Counted from the stretch's first letter, positions 17,469 through 27,895 are shown. The stretch is DNA of 64,000 nt from Draconibacterium aestuarii (GCA_026671195.1 JAPOHD010000005.1:124001-188000); one strand, 5' to 3'. Notes: generated by a model not told the origin, from the sequence alone. Made by a program: numbers and translations.

Positions 17469-19436
17469 TTATATTTCTTCCTGTTTGAGGTACGGGGAGA
17501 GGCCGATTTGGTCTACAACTTTCACAAAACGCGGATTATTATGTAATTCTTCAAAATCGGGATTTGTGCAAATCAGGTTGAAATAATGATAGGGTTTTCG
17601 TTTGGCAGCCACAGTTTCTTCCAGCCAATAAAGCGCTTCTACATCATTACCCAAAATAGCATTCCACCAGGCAATAAAAAACGGGTGTCCGTTCATACCT
17701 TCAACTAGAATTGGATTGTTTTTATTTACATCGATTAACCACATAAATAATCCATCGATACCGGCTTTTTGATAAGCTTGTTCAATACCCGCCGAATATC
17801 CATCGGTACCCGAATAACGTTGAGCAATAGATTTAAGTTGTTCTTTCATTTTTTCGCCTTCGCCCAGTTTGGCATAATTTATAACAAACAGCCACTGATT
17901 ACTACTAAAGTTCGGGTTAAAATCGCGGGCCAGAGAACAAGCTTCAAGCGATTCTTTGTACTTTTCTTCAAAATAATAAATCCACGAATTTAGGTTCTGA
18001 ACTACCCAAAAGTTGGGTTCCAGGGCAAGGGCATAATTTACCTGGTTGCGCGCCTCTTCAATGGGGCCGGTAATCATTAAATACTGAGCATACCATTGGC
18101 GGGCAGTTGCAAAGTTTGGATTTAAATGGACACCTTTTTCCAATTCTTTGCCACCTGCATCCAAATTGCGAACAGCCCAAACAAAAAAACCACCGAGTAC
18201 GGTATGCGCTTCGGCACATTCAGGATCTAACTCCAGAGCTTTGTTAGCCAGCTCCTGCGCTTTTATAAATCCCTGGGTTGTCCCTAAAAATCCCCAGGCC
18301 GAAAGGTTAAAATTGGCTTTAGCAAGCCCTGCATAGGCTTCTACAAAATTTTCATCTGCAGCTATTGCCATTTCGTAATACTTCAAACAATTTTCAACCC
18401 CTGTTTTATCAAAACCGTTGCGTAAGTCGCTTGTGGTTTTATGATGCAAAAACCGGGCTTGCAAAAAGTATTCATAGGCTTTGGAGTTATTGGTTGAAAT
18501 CTTCTCTATTTTTTGTCGTTCATGTTCAGAAAGCACTGTTTTTATTTTTGAGGCAACCTGCAAAGCGATTTCGTCTTGCACTCCAATTATGTTATCGACT
18601 TCGCGATCGAAATTAGCCGACCACAAATGATCTTCGTGTTTTGTAAGGTCTATCAACTGCACTGTAATCCTCACTTTTTCGGAACCACGTCTGATGCTGC
18701 CTTCCAAAACGTAATTAACATTCATTCTTTTAGCAATTTCGTGCGCCGAAAGCGTACTCTCCCTGAATTGTTCGGCCGATGTTCGCGACACTACACGCAA
18801 GCCGGTAATCCAATACAAATTATTCAAAATATCTTCCCTTATTCCTTCTGAAAAATAATCGAGTGAGGGATTACCACTTAAATTTTTAAAAGGCAAAACA
18901 ATTATTGACAGTTCCTTACTTTTTGCTCCCAATAAACTCTCATTTTTATAGAACCAATACCCGATTATACAAACTGCAATTACCAAAATACTAACAACCG
19001 ACCATAAGAGATACCGGATTCGGCTTATTTTTCGCGATTCAATTTTTACTTGAGCTTTGGTTTGCAAAACATACGGGCTGTTGGCAATATTTGTTGGGGT
19101 ACGCTTTTTAACCTCTCCGGGCGGATAGCCAAAATGGTTATGAAAACACCGGCTAAAATAGGTAGGACTGCTAAAACCAACATTGTATGCAATTTCCGAC
19201 ACAGTGTATTGGTCTTGTTCCAACTGTGTTCTTGCCTTTTCAAGTCGTAATCGGCGAATAAACTGACTAACAGACTCATCGGCAATAGCTTTTAACCGGC
19301 GATGGATATACGACCGGCTTTTACCATACTTGCTGGCCAATTCGCTTACACCAAATTGCTCATTGGTAAGGTTGGCCTCTACTATTTCCGTTAATCGGTC
19401 TAAAAAAAGTTCGTCCTGCTTTTTGCTACCCGACAT
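17469..19436 (-). CDS. AraC-type DNA-binding domain fused to a membrane-anchored TolB-like/TPR protein
   Basis: 655 residues. Residues 1-110 form an AraC-type double helix-turn-helix, followed by one membrane helix (about 139-161). Then comes a TolB N-terminal-like domain (about 175-300, with VLPFKNLSGN and YVLEGSIRRG) as found in adenylate-cyclase-type regulators, and TPR-like repeats to the end. This places the DNA-binding domain in the cytoplasm and the sensor outside the membrane, if the topology is simple. The two copies of the shared upstream element flank the gene on both sides, which makes this protein the natural candidate to bind them. Confidence 0.88.
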   Translation of the reverse strand: MSGSKKQDELFLDRLTEIVEANLTNEQFGVSELASKYGKSRSYIHRRLKAIADESVSQFIRRLRLEKARTQLEQDQYTVSEIAYNVGFSSPTYFSRCFHNHFGYPPGEVKKRTPTNIANSPYVLQTKAQVKIESRKISRIRYLLWSVVSILVIAVCIIGYWFYKNESLLGAKSKELSIIVLPFKNLSGNPSLDYFSEGIREDILNNLYWITGLRVVSRTSAEQFRESTLSAHEIAKRMNVNYVLEGSIRRGSEKVRITVQLIDLTKHEDHLWSANFDREVDNIIGVQDEIALQVASKIKTVLSEHERQKIEKISTNNSKAYEYFLQARFLHHKTTSDLRNGFDKTGVENCLKYYEMAIAADENFVEAYAGLAKANFNLSAWGFLGTTQGFIKAQELANKALELDPECAEAHTVLGGFFVWAVRNLDAGGKELEKGVHLNPNFATARQWYAQYLMITGPIEEARNQVNYALALEPNFWVVQNLNSWIYYFEEKYKESLEACSLARDFNPNFSSNQWLFVINYAKLGEGEKMKEQLKSIAQRYSGTDGYSAGIEQAYQKAGIDGLFMWLIDVNKNNPILVEGMNGHPFFIAWWNAILGNDVEALYWLEETVAAKRKPYHYFNLICTNPDFEELHNNPRFVKVVDQIGLSPYLKQEEI

Positions 19437-19523
19437 ATTGAAGTTAATGCTTTGGTTATTAATAATTTTAGCAACAATAATTTACGAATAAAATTAAGAA
19501 CGACCAAGCTACTTTACACTGTA

Positions 19524-19560
19524 AAAACAAAACCCTCCGCTGCCGAAAACAACGGAGGGC
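19524..19560 (-). terminator. terminator, second copy of the CCCTCCG/CGGAGGG stem
   Basis: Same stem and almost the same loop as at 15733, oriented to end the TonB/TPR gene upstream. On the minus strand the stem is followed by TTTTGTTTTT. Confidence 0.78.
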
Positions 19561-19605
19561 AAACTGATGTATAAGTATAAAAGGTTTTAAGAAGGATAAC
19601 CTGAA

Positions 19606-20369
19606 CTAATTATTAATCTCTGCAAGGATTTCAAGCATTTCGTTGTAATCCTCCATTTGGCTTAGATCATAATCAATAAGATCTAAAGAAATATCTCCCC
19701 CCAATTTTGCAATACGCTCCCAGTCTTTTTGAGCTTCATCAATGTTTCCAAGTTTATAGAAACACAATCCACGCATAAATAACAAACTTTCGTCGTTCGG
19801 ACAGTACCTCATTGCATCGTTGTACAGGTGCAAAGCTTTTTTCGGTTTATCTTTTAAAAAGATCTTTTTTGATCCCAAAGCAAAATAACGTGCGGCTTTT
19901 TCTTTAAATACTCACTGCACGATTTACCGTATAAACCATAATTACGTCGAAATGCCAGCACAACTTCCTTTTCCATAGCTACCGGCTCCTCATTATTATA
20001 GCCGGGTTTCCACATACCATCGGTAGTTTCCAAAACACGAACAACTTCTTTGTCGATAGGGGAACATACGCTGTTTATTATCTTAATATCGCTAACGTTC
20101 CCGGATGGAGTAACCGTAAACTGAACAACCTCAGTTCCTTCTTTTAACCCTTCACCCAACTCCTCGTTAAAAGTTATTCTGTCCAGCATATATTCCTGAA
20201 GTAAGCTAAGTTTTGGAGCTTCTTCTTCAGGAGCTATAATTTCTCCGGCAAATACGGGTGGAGATACTTTCACATCATCAATGTTGACATCTGTCTTGGG
20301 AAGTTCGTTTTGCGTTATGCCCGTTAAGGCAACGCTTAGCATGCATAATAAAAAAATAATTGTTTTCAT
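19606..20369 (-). pseudogene. TonB C-terminal domain plus TPR protein, split by a -1 frameshift
   Basis: The first frame (20369 down to 19854) encodes a signal peptide and a TonB_C-like domain (VVQFTVTPSGNVSDIKIINS). It then drifts into an unlikely tail. The other frame (stop at 19606) continues with a TPR-like region (KKALHLYNDAMRYCPNDESL). Joining them by a -1 shift at the A/G run 19896-19905 gives a smooth KKKAARYFALGSKK junction. The run contains A_AAG, a known slippage tetramer, so programmed frameshifting, a true disabling mutation or a sequencing error are all possible. It carries copy B of the shared upstream element. Confidence 0.7.
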
Positions 20370-20462
20370 GGCTGTGATTTAAAAGTTAAACATAGGCACC
20401 CGGGATTGTAAGACAAAGTAATGCTTGGGGGCTTTAAGCTGATGCAATTTCGTGATTTATTA

Positions 20463-20532
20463 AAAACAAGACATAGCAGGCATGTTGCCAAAACTTTCAA
20501 TTGTGTTGAAAAGTTTGTAACTATGTTGCAAC
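20463..20532 (-). promoter_or_regulatory. shared upstream element, copy B
   Basis: About 100 bp upstream of the TonB/TPR ATG. It aligns with 17376-17440 over its full length, with ACATAGCAG, ATGTTGC and CTTTCAAT blocks (plus-strand reading) in the same order and spacing. It carries the same candidate -33/-7 arrangement (TTG, then TATGTCTTG). Confidence 0.6.
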
Positions 20533-20635
20533 CTTAACAACAATCGATTAATTCTAATTATCACTACACACTATTCTTCCAAATTGTAGAGGATAAATTT
20601 TATCTTTAACCTGCAAAATTTTAGTCAATTTAATT

Positions 20636-21688
20636 ATGAAAGCATCCATCCTTAGTGAATACAATAAAGTTGAATGGAAAGATGTAGAAACACCCAAATG
20701 TAAACCGGGAGAAGTGTTGATAAAAGTAACCTATGGGTGTATATGTGGTAGTGATCAGCATATTCATAAAGGAGAATTCCACCCACGTACCAAAGTACCC
20801 ATGATTATGGGGCATGAGTTTGGCGGAACGGTCGCGGAAGTGGGTAAAGGTGTCGCCGGATGGGAAGTTGGCGATAAGGTAGCACCCGATCCGATTATGT
20901 GGTGTGGGGAATGCCCGGCATGCAAAAAAGGACACTACCCGGCGTGTACTTCGCTAAAACTAATTGGAATTGATTCGGACGGTGGTTTCTGCGAATATAT
21001 TTCACTTCCTCCCTCGATGCTGTATAAAGTTCCGGCACATATTCCCGATAAACACGTAGCTCTGGTTGAAGTGCTGTCAATTGGCTGCCATGCCAAGAAT
21101 CGGGCCGGAGTGCAGGCAAACGATACCATTGTAATTTGGGGTGCCGGAAAAGTTGGATTATGCATTTTGGAAGCCGTTAGAACAGTTACCGAAAATACCG
21201 TTTTTATAGTCGATATTTTAGACGAGCGACTGGCAATTGGCCCCGAATATTACGAAAATGTAATACCAATTAACGCTGAAAAAGAAAATCCGGTTGAAAA
21301 GATAAAGAAACTTACCGGCAGGAAAGGGGTTGACATTGCCTTTGAAGCAGTTGGTCATGCTCATGAAATAGACGGTGGAGTAAATCCGGTTGTGGGCTGT
21401 ATCCAATCGATTTCGGGTGGTGGGAAAGTTTGTGTATTGGGATTGGGAGCTGAACCTGCACCAGTTGTGTTCAAAGAGTTAATATGGAAAGAAGGAACTA
21501 TAATCACATCGAGAGTAAGTCATGGCGAATTTGCTGAAGTAATCGAACATTTAGAAAACGGCCGGCTAAAACCTGACGCACTTATTTCGAAGGTTTTGCA
21601 CGGTTCAGAAACACAAAAAGGCTTTGAACTTCTGGATGAAAACCCGGCAGAAAACATTAAAATATTACTTGATTTTGGCTCTGAATAG
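20636..21688 (+). CDS. zinc-dependent alcohol/sorbitol dehydrogenase-family protein
   Basis: 350 residues of the medium-chain dehydrogenase family. Catalytic zinc ligands are visible at Cys37 and His60-Glu61, structural zinc cysteines at 90, 93, 96 and 104, and a Rossmann GAGKVG near residue 170. It resembles threonine dehydrogenase and related polyol/alcohol dehydrogenases; the substrate cannot be read from the sequence. It lies 102 bp upstream of a large FAD/Fe-S dehydrogenase on the same strand, which could act on a related hydroxy-acid or alcohol. Confidence 0.88.
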   Translation: MKASILSEYNKVEWKDVETPKCKPGEVLIKVTYGCICGSDQHIHKGEFHPRTKVPMIMGHEFGGTVAEVGKGVAGWEVGDKVAPDPIMWCGECPACKKGHYPACTSLKLIGIDSDGGFCEYISLPPSMLYKVPAHIPDKHVALVEVLSIGCHAKNRAGVQANDTIVIWGAGKVGLCILEAVRTVTENTVFIVDILDERLAIGPEYYENVIPINAEKENPVEKIKKLTGRKGVDIAFEAVGHAHEIDGGVNPVVGCIQSISGGGKVCVLGLGAEPAPVVFKELIWKEGTIITSRVSHGEFAEVIEHLENGRLKPDALISKVLHGSETQKGFELLDENPAENIKILLDFGSE

Positions 21689-21790
21689 CATAGAATTGGG
21701 TTGAAATTTTTTCCACTCTGTTTCTTCTCCTGTAAAATTTGTATTACAAATTACAAAGGATTACTAAATTTACATTCTTTTAATTGCTTT

Positions 21791-24712
21791 ATGACAACAC
21801 CAGATAAATTCAACCAGCTAAAAGCCCAACTCGAAGGCGATCTTTTTTTCGACAATGTTCAGCGCGTTTTGTACTCAACCGATGCTTCGCAATATAAAGA
21901 AATGCCTCTGGCTGTTACCAAACCCAGGAACAAAGATGACATCAAAAAAATCATCCAGTTTGCACGCGAGAATAAAACTTCCATAATTCCGCGGGGAGCA
22001 GGCACTTCGCTGGCCGGACAAGTAGTAGGCAGTGGAATTGTTGTTGATGTTTCGAAATACATGAATAAAATTCTGGAGTTCAACAAAGATGAAAATTATA
22101 TAATCGTCGAGCCGGGTGTTGTTTTAGCCGAACTCAACCTGTTTTTAGCCGAATACGGATTGCAATTCGGTCCGGAAACGTCAACTGCCAACCGTTGTGT
22201 AATTGGTGGAATGTTGGGAAATAATTCTTGCGGACTGCACTCGCTGGTTTATGGCAGTGTGCGCGAGCATATTTTGGAAGTAGATGCCATTTTAGCCGAT
22301 GGTTCGGAAACCGTATTTAAAGCACTTTCAAAAGATGAATTCAAAGCAAAGTTAAACGGGAATCCAAACAAACTGGAAAAAGTCATTTATGAAAATATAA
22401 ATAAAATCCTTTCACCAGAGGAAAATCAGAAAGAAATACGCACGCATTTTCCTGATCCAAAATTAACGCGTAGAAACATGGGGTATGCCATCGATGTATT
22501 GATGGAATCGGAAATATATACTGAAGGTGGTGAAACATTCAACTTTTGTAAACTTTTGGCCGGTTCTGAAGGGACACTGGCTTTTTCAACAAAAATTAAG
22601 CTGAATGTAATACCACTTCCACCAAAACACAAGGGTTTGGTTTGTGCGCATTTTAACAGTCTGGAAGAATCGTTGCAAGGCAATTTAATTGCGTTAAAAC
22701 ACAAACCAACAGCCATTGAATTAATGGACGACCCGGTAATGCAGGCTGCCAAACAAAACATCGAGCAAAATAAAAACCGCTTTTTTGTAAAGGGAGACCC
22801 GGCCGCCATGTTGATGATCGAGTTTTCTTACGAAACGGAACAAGAACTAAATGATACGGCAGTAGCACTTGAAAAAGATTTACGCGACGCCGGCTTGGGT
22901 TATCATTATCCACTGGTTACCGGTGTCGATAAAATAAAACGCGTTTGGGCACTTCGAACCGCCGGGTTGGGTTTGTTGGCAAATATTCCGGGCGACCGGA
23001 AAGGAGTTCCCGGTATTGAAGATACGGCAGTGCATCCCGAATATTTACCCGATTATGTGGCTGACATAAAAACGGTGCTAAAAAAGTTAGGACTTGACAG
23101 TGTTTTTTATGCACACATTGCCACCGGCGAAATCCACTTCCGCCCGCTTATAAATTTTAAAGATCCAAAAGATGTTGAACTGTTCGATACCTTAATGAAT
23201 GAAGTGGCGGTTTTGGTAAAAAAATACCGCGGATCAATGAGTGGCGAACATGGAGACGGCCGGGTTCGCGGGAAATTTATTCCGTTTATGCTGGGCGAAA
23301 GAAGTTTTGAATTTGTAAAGTCGGTAAAAAAAGCCTGGGACCCTGAAAATATTTTTAATCCCGGAAAAATTGTTGATTCGCCGCCCATAACTGAGAACCT
23401 GCGAGTAATACCCGGGAAACCAATTCCTGAATACGATACGCATTTCAATTTCGAAAAAAACAAAGGTTATTTCAGAAGTATTGAAAAATGCAATGGTTCG
23501 GGCGATTGCCGCAAAAGCGAAAAAGTTGGTGGTACACTCTGCCCCACTTTTATGGCTACCCGCGACGAAGACAAAAGTACGCGTGGCCGCGCCAATATTT
23601 TACGCGAGTTTCTTTATAATAATGAAAAGGAAAAGGCTTTCGATCACAAAGAAATTTACGATATTCTCGACCTCTGCATTTCGTGTAAGGCCTGTAAAAG
23701 TGAGTGCCCCAGCAATGTGGACATGGCCAAATTAAAAGCCGAATTCCTGCAAAATTATTACGATATACATGGAATTCCCTTGCGCTCGCGCTTGATTGCC
23801 TATTTGCCGCGCTTAAACAAACTGGCCACGGTTTTCCGCCCCATTTCCAATTTTGTAATGAATACCGCTTTACTGAAAAGATCGATTGGCTTTTCAACCA
23901 AACGAACAGTACCACCGCTTTCGAAAATTACGTTGAACCGATGGGTGGGAAATGGAATTCCGAAGCCCGAAACCAAATCAAAAGGGTTGATTTATTTATT
24001 TAATGACGAATTTACCAACTACAACGAAAGCGACATTGGAATAAAAGCGATTCTGCTGCTTACAAAACTGGGCTACGAAGTTAAAATTCCTCAGACCAAA
24101 GAAAGTGGCCGGACGTTTCTTTCCAAAGGATTGGTAAAAACCTCAAAGAAAATTGCGACAGAAAATGTTAATCTTCTGAAAGATATTATTTCAAAAAAAA
24201 CACCTTTGGTTGGAATCGAACCTTCAGCCATACTTGCTTTCCGCGATGAATACCCCGAACTGGTTGAAAAAGCGCTACAAAATACAGCTGAAGAATTAGG
24301 TAAAAATGCCCTTCTTTTTGAGGAATTTATTACTGCCGAAATTGAAAAGGGAAACATCACAGAATCGGATTTTACCGCTGAAGAAAAACACATTTTATTG
24401 CACGGGCACTGTCAGCAAAAGGCAGTGGCATCAACCGAACCAAGTAAAAAAATGTTGTCGTTACCGAAAAATTATTTCGTAAAAGAAATTCCATCGGGTT
24501 GTTGTGGAATGGCAGGATCGTTCGGGTACGAAAAAGAACACTACGAACTTTCCATGCAAATTGGCGAGTTGGTACTTTTCCCGGCCGTTCGTGAAGCAAA
24601 AGCAGCATACACAATATCGGCTCCCGGAACCTCGTGCCGCCATCACATAAAAGACGGAACAGGGAAAACTGCTTTGCATCCGGTTGAGGTTTTGTATGGG
24701 GCACTTATCTAA
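21791..24712 (+). CDS. FAD-linked and Fe-S dehydrogenase, YdiJ-like
   Basis: 973 residues from the ATG at 21791 (a longer TTG reading from 21701 adds an unlikely leader). The N-terminal FAD-binding PCMH domain (about 20-230) carries PRGAGTSLAGQ, followed by an FAD oxidase C-terminal domain and a ferredoxin-like cysteine cluster CISCKACKSECP. The C-terminal region has the Cys-rich segment SGCCGMAGSFG. This is the architecture of D-2-hydroxy-acid dehydrogenases such as E. coli YdiJ and D-lactate/glycolate enzymes. It probably oxidises a D-2-hydroxy acid and passes electrons on through the Fe-S clusters; the exact acid is not determined. Confidence 0.9.
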   Translation: MTTPDKFNQLKAQLEGDLFFDNVQRVLYSTDASQYKEMPLAVTKPRNKDDIKKIIQFARENKTSIIPRGAGTSLAGQVVGSGIVVDVSKYMNKILEFNKDENYIIVEPGVVLAELNLFLAEYGLQFGPETSTANRCVIGGMLGNNSCGLHSLVYGSVREHILEVDAILADGSETVFKALSKDEFKAKLNGNPNKLEKVIYENINKILSPEENQKEIRTHFPDPKLTRRNMGYAIDVLMESEIYTEGGETFNFCKLLAGSEGTLAFSTKIKLNVIPLPPKHKGLVCAHFNSLEESLQGNLIALKHKPTAIELMDDPVMQAAKQNIEQNKNRFFVKGDPAAMLMIEFSYETEQELNDTAVALEKDLRDAGLGYHYPLVTGVDKIKRVWALRTAGLGLLANIPGDRKGVPGIEDTAVHPEYLPDYVADIKTVLKKLGLDSVFYAHIATGEIHFRPLINFKDPKDVELFDTLMNEVAVLVKKYRGSMSGEHGDGRVRGKFIPFMLGERSFEFVKSVKKAWDPENIFNPGKIVDSPPITENLRVIPGKPIPEYDTHFNFEKNKGYFRSIEKCNGSGDCRKSEKVGGTLCPTFMATRDEDKSTRGRANILREFLYNNEKEKAFDHKEIYDILDLCISCKACKSECPSNVDMAKLKAEFLQNYYDIHGIPLRSRLIAYLPRLNKLATVFRPISNFVMNTALLKRSIGFSTKRTVPPLSKITLNRWVGNGIPKPETKSKGLIYLFNDEFTNYNESDIGIKAILLLTKLGYEVKIPQTKESGRTFLSKGLVKTSKKIATENVNLLKDIISKKTPLVGIEPSAILAFRDEYPELVEKALQNTAEELGKNALLFEEFITAEIEKGNITESDFTAEEKHILLHGHCQQKAVASTEPSKKMLSLPKNYFVKEIPSGCCGMAGSFGYEKEHYELSMQIGELVLFPAVREAKAAYTISAPGTSCRHHIKDGTGKTALHPVEVLYGALI

Positions 24713-25010
24713 TTGGGTATTGGTTGTTATATTCAGGATAAACTTATGCTTGCTAAAATTGTTGGAAAGAAAAACAAAATAATCTAAACCATTATGTACT
24801 GGAAGAACATAGGTTTAGGATTGAATGGAATTTTAGAGAAAGTAATAAAAACATGAGTATAAAGAATTGAGATTGACAAACGATATATTTTATATTATTC
24901 TCAATACTCACATCTCTATACTGATTCTATATTAAAAATTTATATAAACTAAAAGTAACTGCAAAAAACCCGAGCTTTAGGAAGCAGAGTTTCAACCAAA
25001 ATATGATACA
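24713..25010. other. 298-bp intergenic region with an imperfect hairpin
   Basis: A/T-rich with no gene. A stretch near 24858-24922 pairs imperfectly end to end (AGTATA with TATACT outside, ATTGAGA with TCTCAAT inside), a form seen in dispersed intergenic repeats of this phylum. A promoter for the methyltransferase gene probably lies in the rest, but I cannot point to a clear box. Confidence 0.4.
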
Positions 25011-25604
25011 ATGAACGATTTCTGGAACAAAAGATACTGCACAAAAGAATTTGCATATGGCGAATCACCCAACCAATTTTTAGTTGAAGAATTAAAGAAA
25101 CTCAAACCCGAAAAAATTCTGTTTCCGGCCGAAGGCGAAGGACGTAATGCGGTTTATGCTGCAACTCTTGGCTGGGAGGTTACCGCGTTTGATCCAAGTA
25201 GAGAAGGAAAGAAAAAAGCTGAACTACTCGCCGCAAAACACAACTCAAAAATAGATTATCAAATTGCAGGTTATCAAGACGTAACATTTCCACCTGATTA
25301 TTTTGACTGTCTGGTTCTGATTTTTGCACACATGCCTCCTGATAAAAGAAATGAATATCATCAGAAGTTACTGGGCTTTTTAAAACCGGGCGGCCGGTTA
25401 CTGGTAGAAGGATTTGCTAAAGAACAAATAGAAAAAAATACAGGCGGCCCTCAACATGTCGATATGTTGTTTTCAAAAGAAGAGTTGCAAACAGATTTCA
25501 GCAATTTGTCGGAAATAACTATTCTTGAAAAAGAAACTTCTCTCGACGAAGGACCTTTCCACCAAGGAATTGCATCGGTAATTCGGATAACTGGCAAAAA
25601 ATAA
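25011..25604 (+). CDS. class I SAM-dependent methyltransferase (TehB-like)
   Basis: 197 residues with a class I methyltransferase core: motif I around LFPAEGEGRNAVYAA, an acidic residue near the end of strand 2 (TAFDPS), and a late LKPGGRLLVEGF segment. The N-terminal MNDFWNKRYCTKEFAYGESP is typical of small-molecule methyltransferases of the TehB/thiopurine group. The gene stands alone between unrelated genes; the substrate is unknown. Confidence 0.85.
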   Translation: MNDFWNKRYCTKEFAYGESPNQFLVEELKKLKPEKILFPAEGEGRNAVYAATLGWEVTAFDPSREGKKKAELLAAKHNSKIDYQIAGYQDVTFPPDYFDCLVLIFAHMPPDKRNEYHQKLLGFLKPGGRLLVEGFAKEQIEKNTGGPQHVDMLFSKEELQTDFSNLSEITILEKETSLDEGPFHQGIASVIRITGKK

Positions 25605-25747
25605 GCCGATTAGAATTCTCACTATTTTCAAGCGACTACCTTCAGAAAATTTATAAAATACACCGTGTTTTGTAAAGTTTAGCTCCTGACTGTGTACGTA
25701 CACGGAATTTTTTAGTATTTTCATCGGGAAATAATAAACTAGACCAA

Positions 25748-27895
25748 TTGAAACCAACTGTATACTTATTCTTAGTCTTTTCTGTCCTTCTTAAATTTTC
25801 AACAGCTCAAACCAAAATTCAGGCAGTACGTGTTGAAACTCCACCCACAATTGATGGCATTGTTAACGATGAAATCTGGAACCATGCTTTTATGGTGAAT
25901 GAATTCTTCCAACGCGAACCTAACGAAGGAGAGCAAATTACCGAACGTACAGAATTTTATACCTGTTACGATGACAACAACATTTACTTTGCTGCAAAAT
26001 GCTGGTCGAATCCCGAAGATGTAATTGCCAAAGAACTTGCCCGAGATGTGAGCCTGGGTAAAGACGACAGGATTCAGATTATTATGGATACATACCACGA
26101 TAAACGAAACGGCTACTGGTTCCAGATAGGGCCTCGCGGATCGATTGGCGACGCGATAATCAGCGAAAATGGGGCGGTATTTAACAAACAATGGGATGGA
26201 CTTTGGAACGGGAAAGCGCGAATTACAGAGTACGGTTGGGAAGCAGAGCTTGTCATTCCTTTCAAAACGCTTGGTTTTGATAAAGAAAGTAACGAATGGG
26301 GTATTAAATTTATCCGGCACATGGTTAACAAACTTGAGTCGGGTTATTGGCCGGTTGCAAATTTAAACACACATAAATTCCAGGTTTCAGATGGAGGGAC
26401 TTTAACCGGTATTGAAAATATAACGCAGGGAATTGGACTGGATATTGCTCCTTATCTCCTGACCGGAATGGATACAAAAAAGGGCAACAATAACGATGGA
26501 AAACTTACCGGCGGTATAGATATGTTTTACCAGATTACACCTAGTTTGAAATCATCGTTAAGTATAAATACCGACTTTGCTGAAACAGAAGTGGACGACC
26601 GCCAGATTAATCTAACACGTTTTAGTTTACATTACCCAGAAAAACGTGACTTCTTTTTAAACGGAGCCAATTATTTTCAATTTGGTATTGAAGGAGACAG
26701 CAACAGCCCGGTGGCAAAAAAAATTATTCCGTTTTTCTCGCGCCGTATGGGCTTGGATGAAAACGGAAATCCCATTAGAATAAACGTGGGTGCAAAATTA
26801 ACCGGCCAAATTGAAGATTGGAATGTGGGCATGATGTATATTAACGACGATCGCGACCTTGGCAATAATAACTTCTCGGTCGCCCGCGTAACACGAAACC
26901 TTGGCACACAATCGTCAATAGGAATTATTGGCACCTATGGAAATTCATTTGGCGATTCAAAAAACCTGGTTACCGGTGCCGATGTTAAGCTATCAACATC
27001 AACCTTTCAGGGAAATAAAAATGTATCGCTGTTTATGTTTGGCTTAAAATCGACAACAACAGACGTTGAGAGTAATGATGCTTCGTGGGGCGCACAAGTG
27101 GTTTACCCCAACGATTTAATTAATGCCAGATTAGGTTATCATCAAATCGGAAAAAACTTTATTGCAGGAATGGGTTTTGTGCCCCGAACCAATATTAGAG
27201 AAAATTATGGAGAACTGGAAATTGGTCCACGACCCAACAAATGGGGAATTATGCAGATTCAGTTTGGAGGAGAATTCGATTTTGTACATAATCTGGAAAC
27301 AAATGAGCTGGAAACAAGAGAAATTAAACTAAAACCTTTGGGAATTCGATTTCTTTCAGGTGAAGAAATTTCTTATTCACTTACAAACCAGTACGAAATG
27401 TTAAGTGAAGATTTTAACATTTACTCAAATTATATTATTCCTGAAGATAAATATGAATGGTGGTTTCATGAAATAGCAGTTGAAACAAAAGGCGCTCGAA
27501 ACATCTATGGAGAAGCCAGTTACGGCTTTGGTAATTTCTACACCGGCTACAGAAAAGATATTGACATTGAAGCAAATTGGAAAGTTGCTGTGCCCTTATT
27601 CCTTGGAGGGAAATTCCATCAAAGCCAGGTCGAGCTGCCCGAAGGCGATTTCACAGCCAACATTTACCAGGCATATGCAAATATTTTATTTAGCCCAACA
27701 CTAACGCTTTATAATTATTTTCAATACGACAACGCATCAAATAATATCGGTTGGCAATCGCGCTTTAGATGGATATTAAAACCGGGTAACGAAGTAATTC
27801 TGGCCTGGACTTCCAACTTTTTAGAAGAAGAGAACAAATACCTTATGGATGAAAGCTCCCTTCGGCTTAAATTGAAATACAACATACGGTTTTAA
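25748..27895 (+). CDS. CBM9-like plus DUF5916 outer-membrane protein
   Basis: 715 residues starting at a TTG directly before a signal peptide (about 1-20, ending STAQ). The first roughly 200 residues form a CBM9-like domain (PPTIDGIVNDEIWNHA). The remainder is a DUF5916-type region with aromatic-rich alternating strands ending in RLKLKYNIRF, consistent with an outer-membrane beta-barrel. Such proteins are common in Bacteroidota and of unknown function. No nearby gene suggests a partner. Confidence 0.85.
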   Translation: MKPTVYLFLVFSVLLKFSTAQTKIQAVRVETPPTIDGIVNDEIWNHAFMVNEFFQREPNEGEQITERTEFYTCYDDNNIYFAAKCWSNPEDVIAKELARDVSLGKDDRIQIIMDTYHDKRNGYWFQIGPRGSIGDAIISENGAVFNKQWDGLWNGKARITEYGWEAELVIPFKTLGFDKESNEWGIKFIRHMVNKLESGYWPVANLNTHKFQVSDGGTLTGIENITQGIGLDIAPYLLTGMDTKKGNNNDGKLTGGIDMFYQITPSLKSSLSINTDFAETEVDDRQINLTRFSLHYPEKRDFFLNGANYFQFGIEGDSNSPVAKKIIPFFSRRMGLDENGNPIRINVGAKLTGQIEDWNVGMMYINDDRDLGNNNFSVARVTRNLGTQSSIGIIGTYGNSFGDSKNLVTGADVKLSTSTFQGNKNVSLFMFGLKSTTTDVESNDASWGAQVVYPNDLINARLGYHQIGKNFIAGMGFVPRTNIRENYGELEIGPRPNKWGIMQIQFGGEFDFVHNLETNELETREIKLKPLGIRFLSGEEISYSLTNQYEMLSEDFNIYSNYIIPEDKYEWWFHEIAVETKGARNIYGEASYGFGNFYTGYRKDIDIEANWKVAVPLFLGGKFHQSQVELPEGDFTANIYQAYANILFSPTLTLYNYFQYDNASNNIGWQSRFRWILKPGNEVILAWTSNFLEEENKYLMDESSLRLKLKYNIRF

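Noticed and set aside
21701..21790. Longer start of the FAD/Fe-S dehydrogenase at a TTG
   Set aside because: The added residues have no family likeness; the ATG at 21791 directly precedes the conserved N-terminus.
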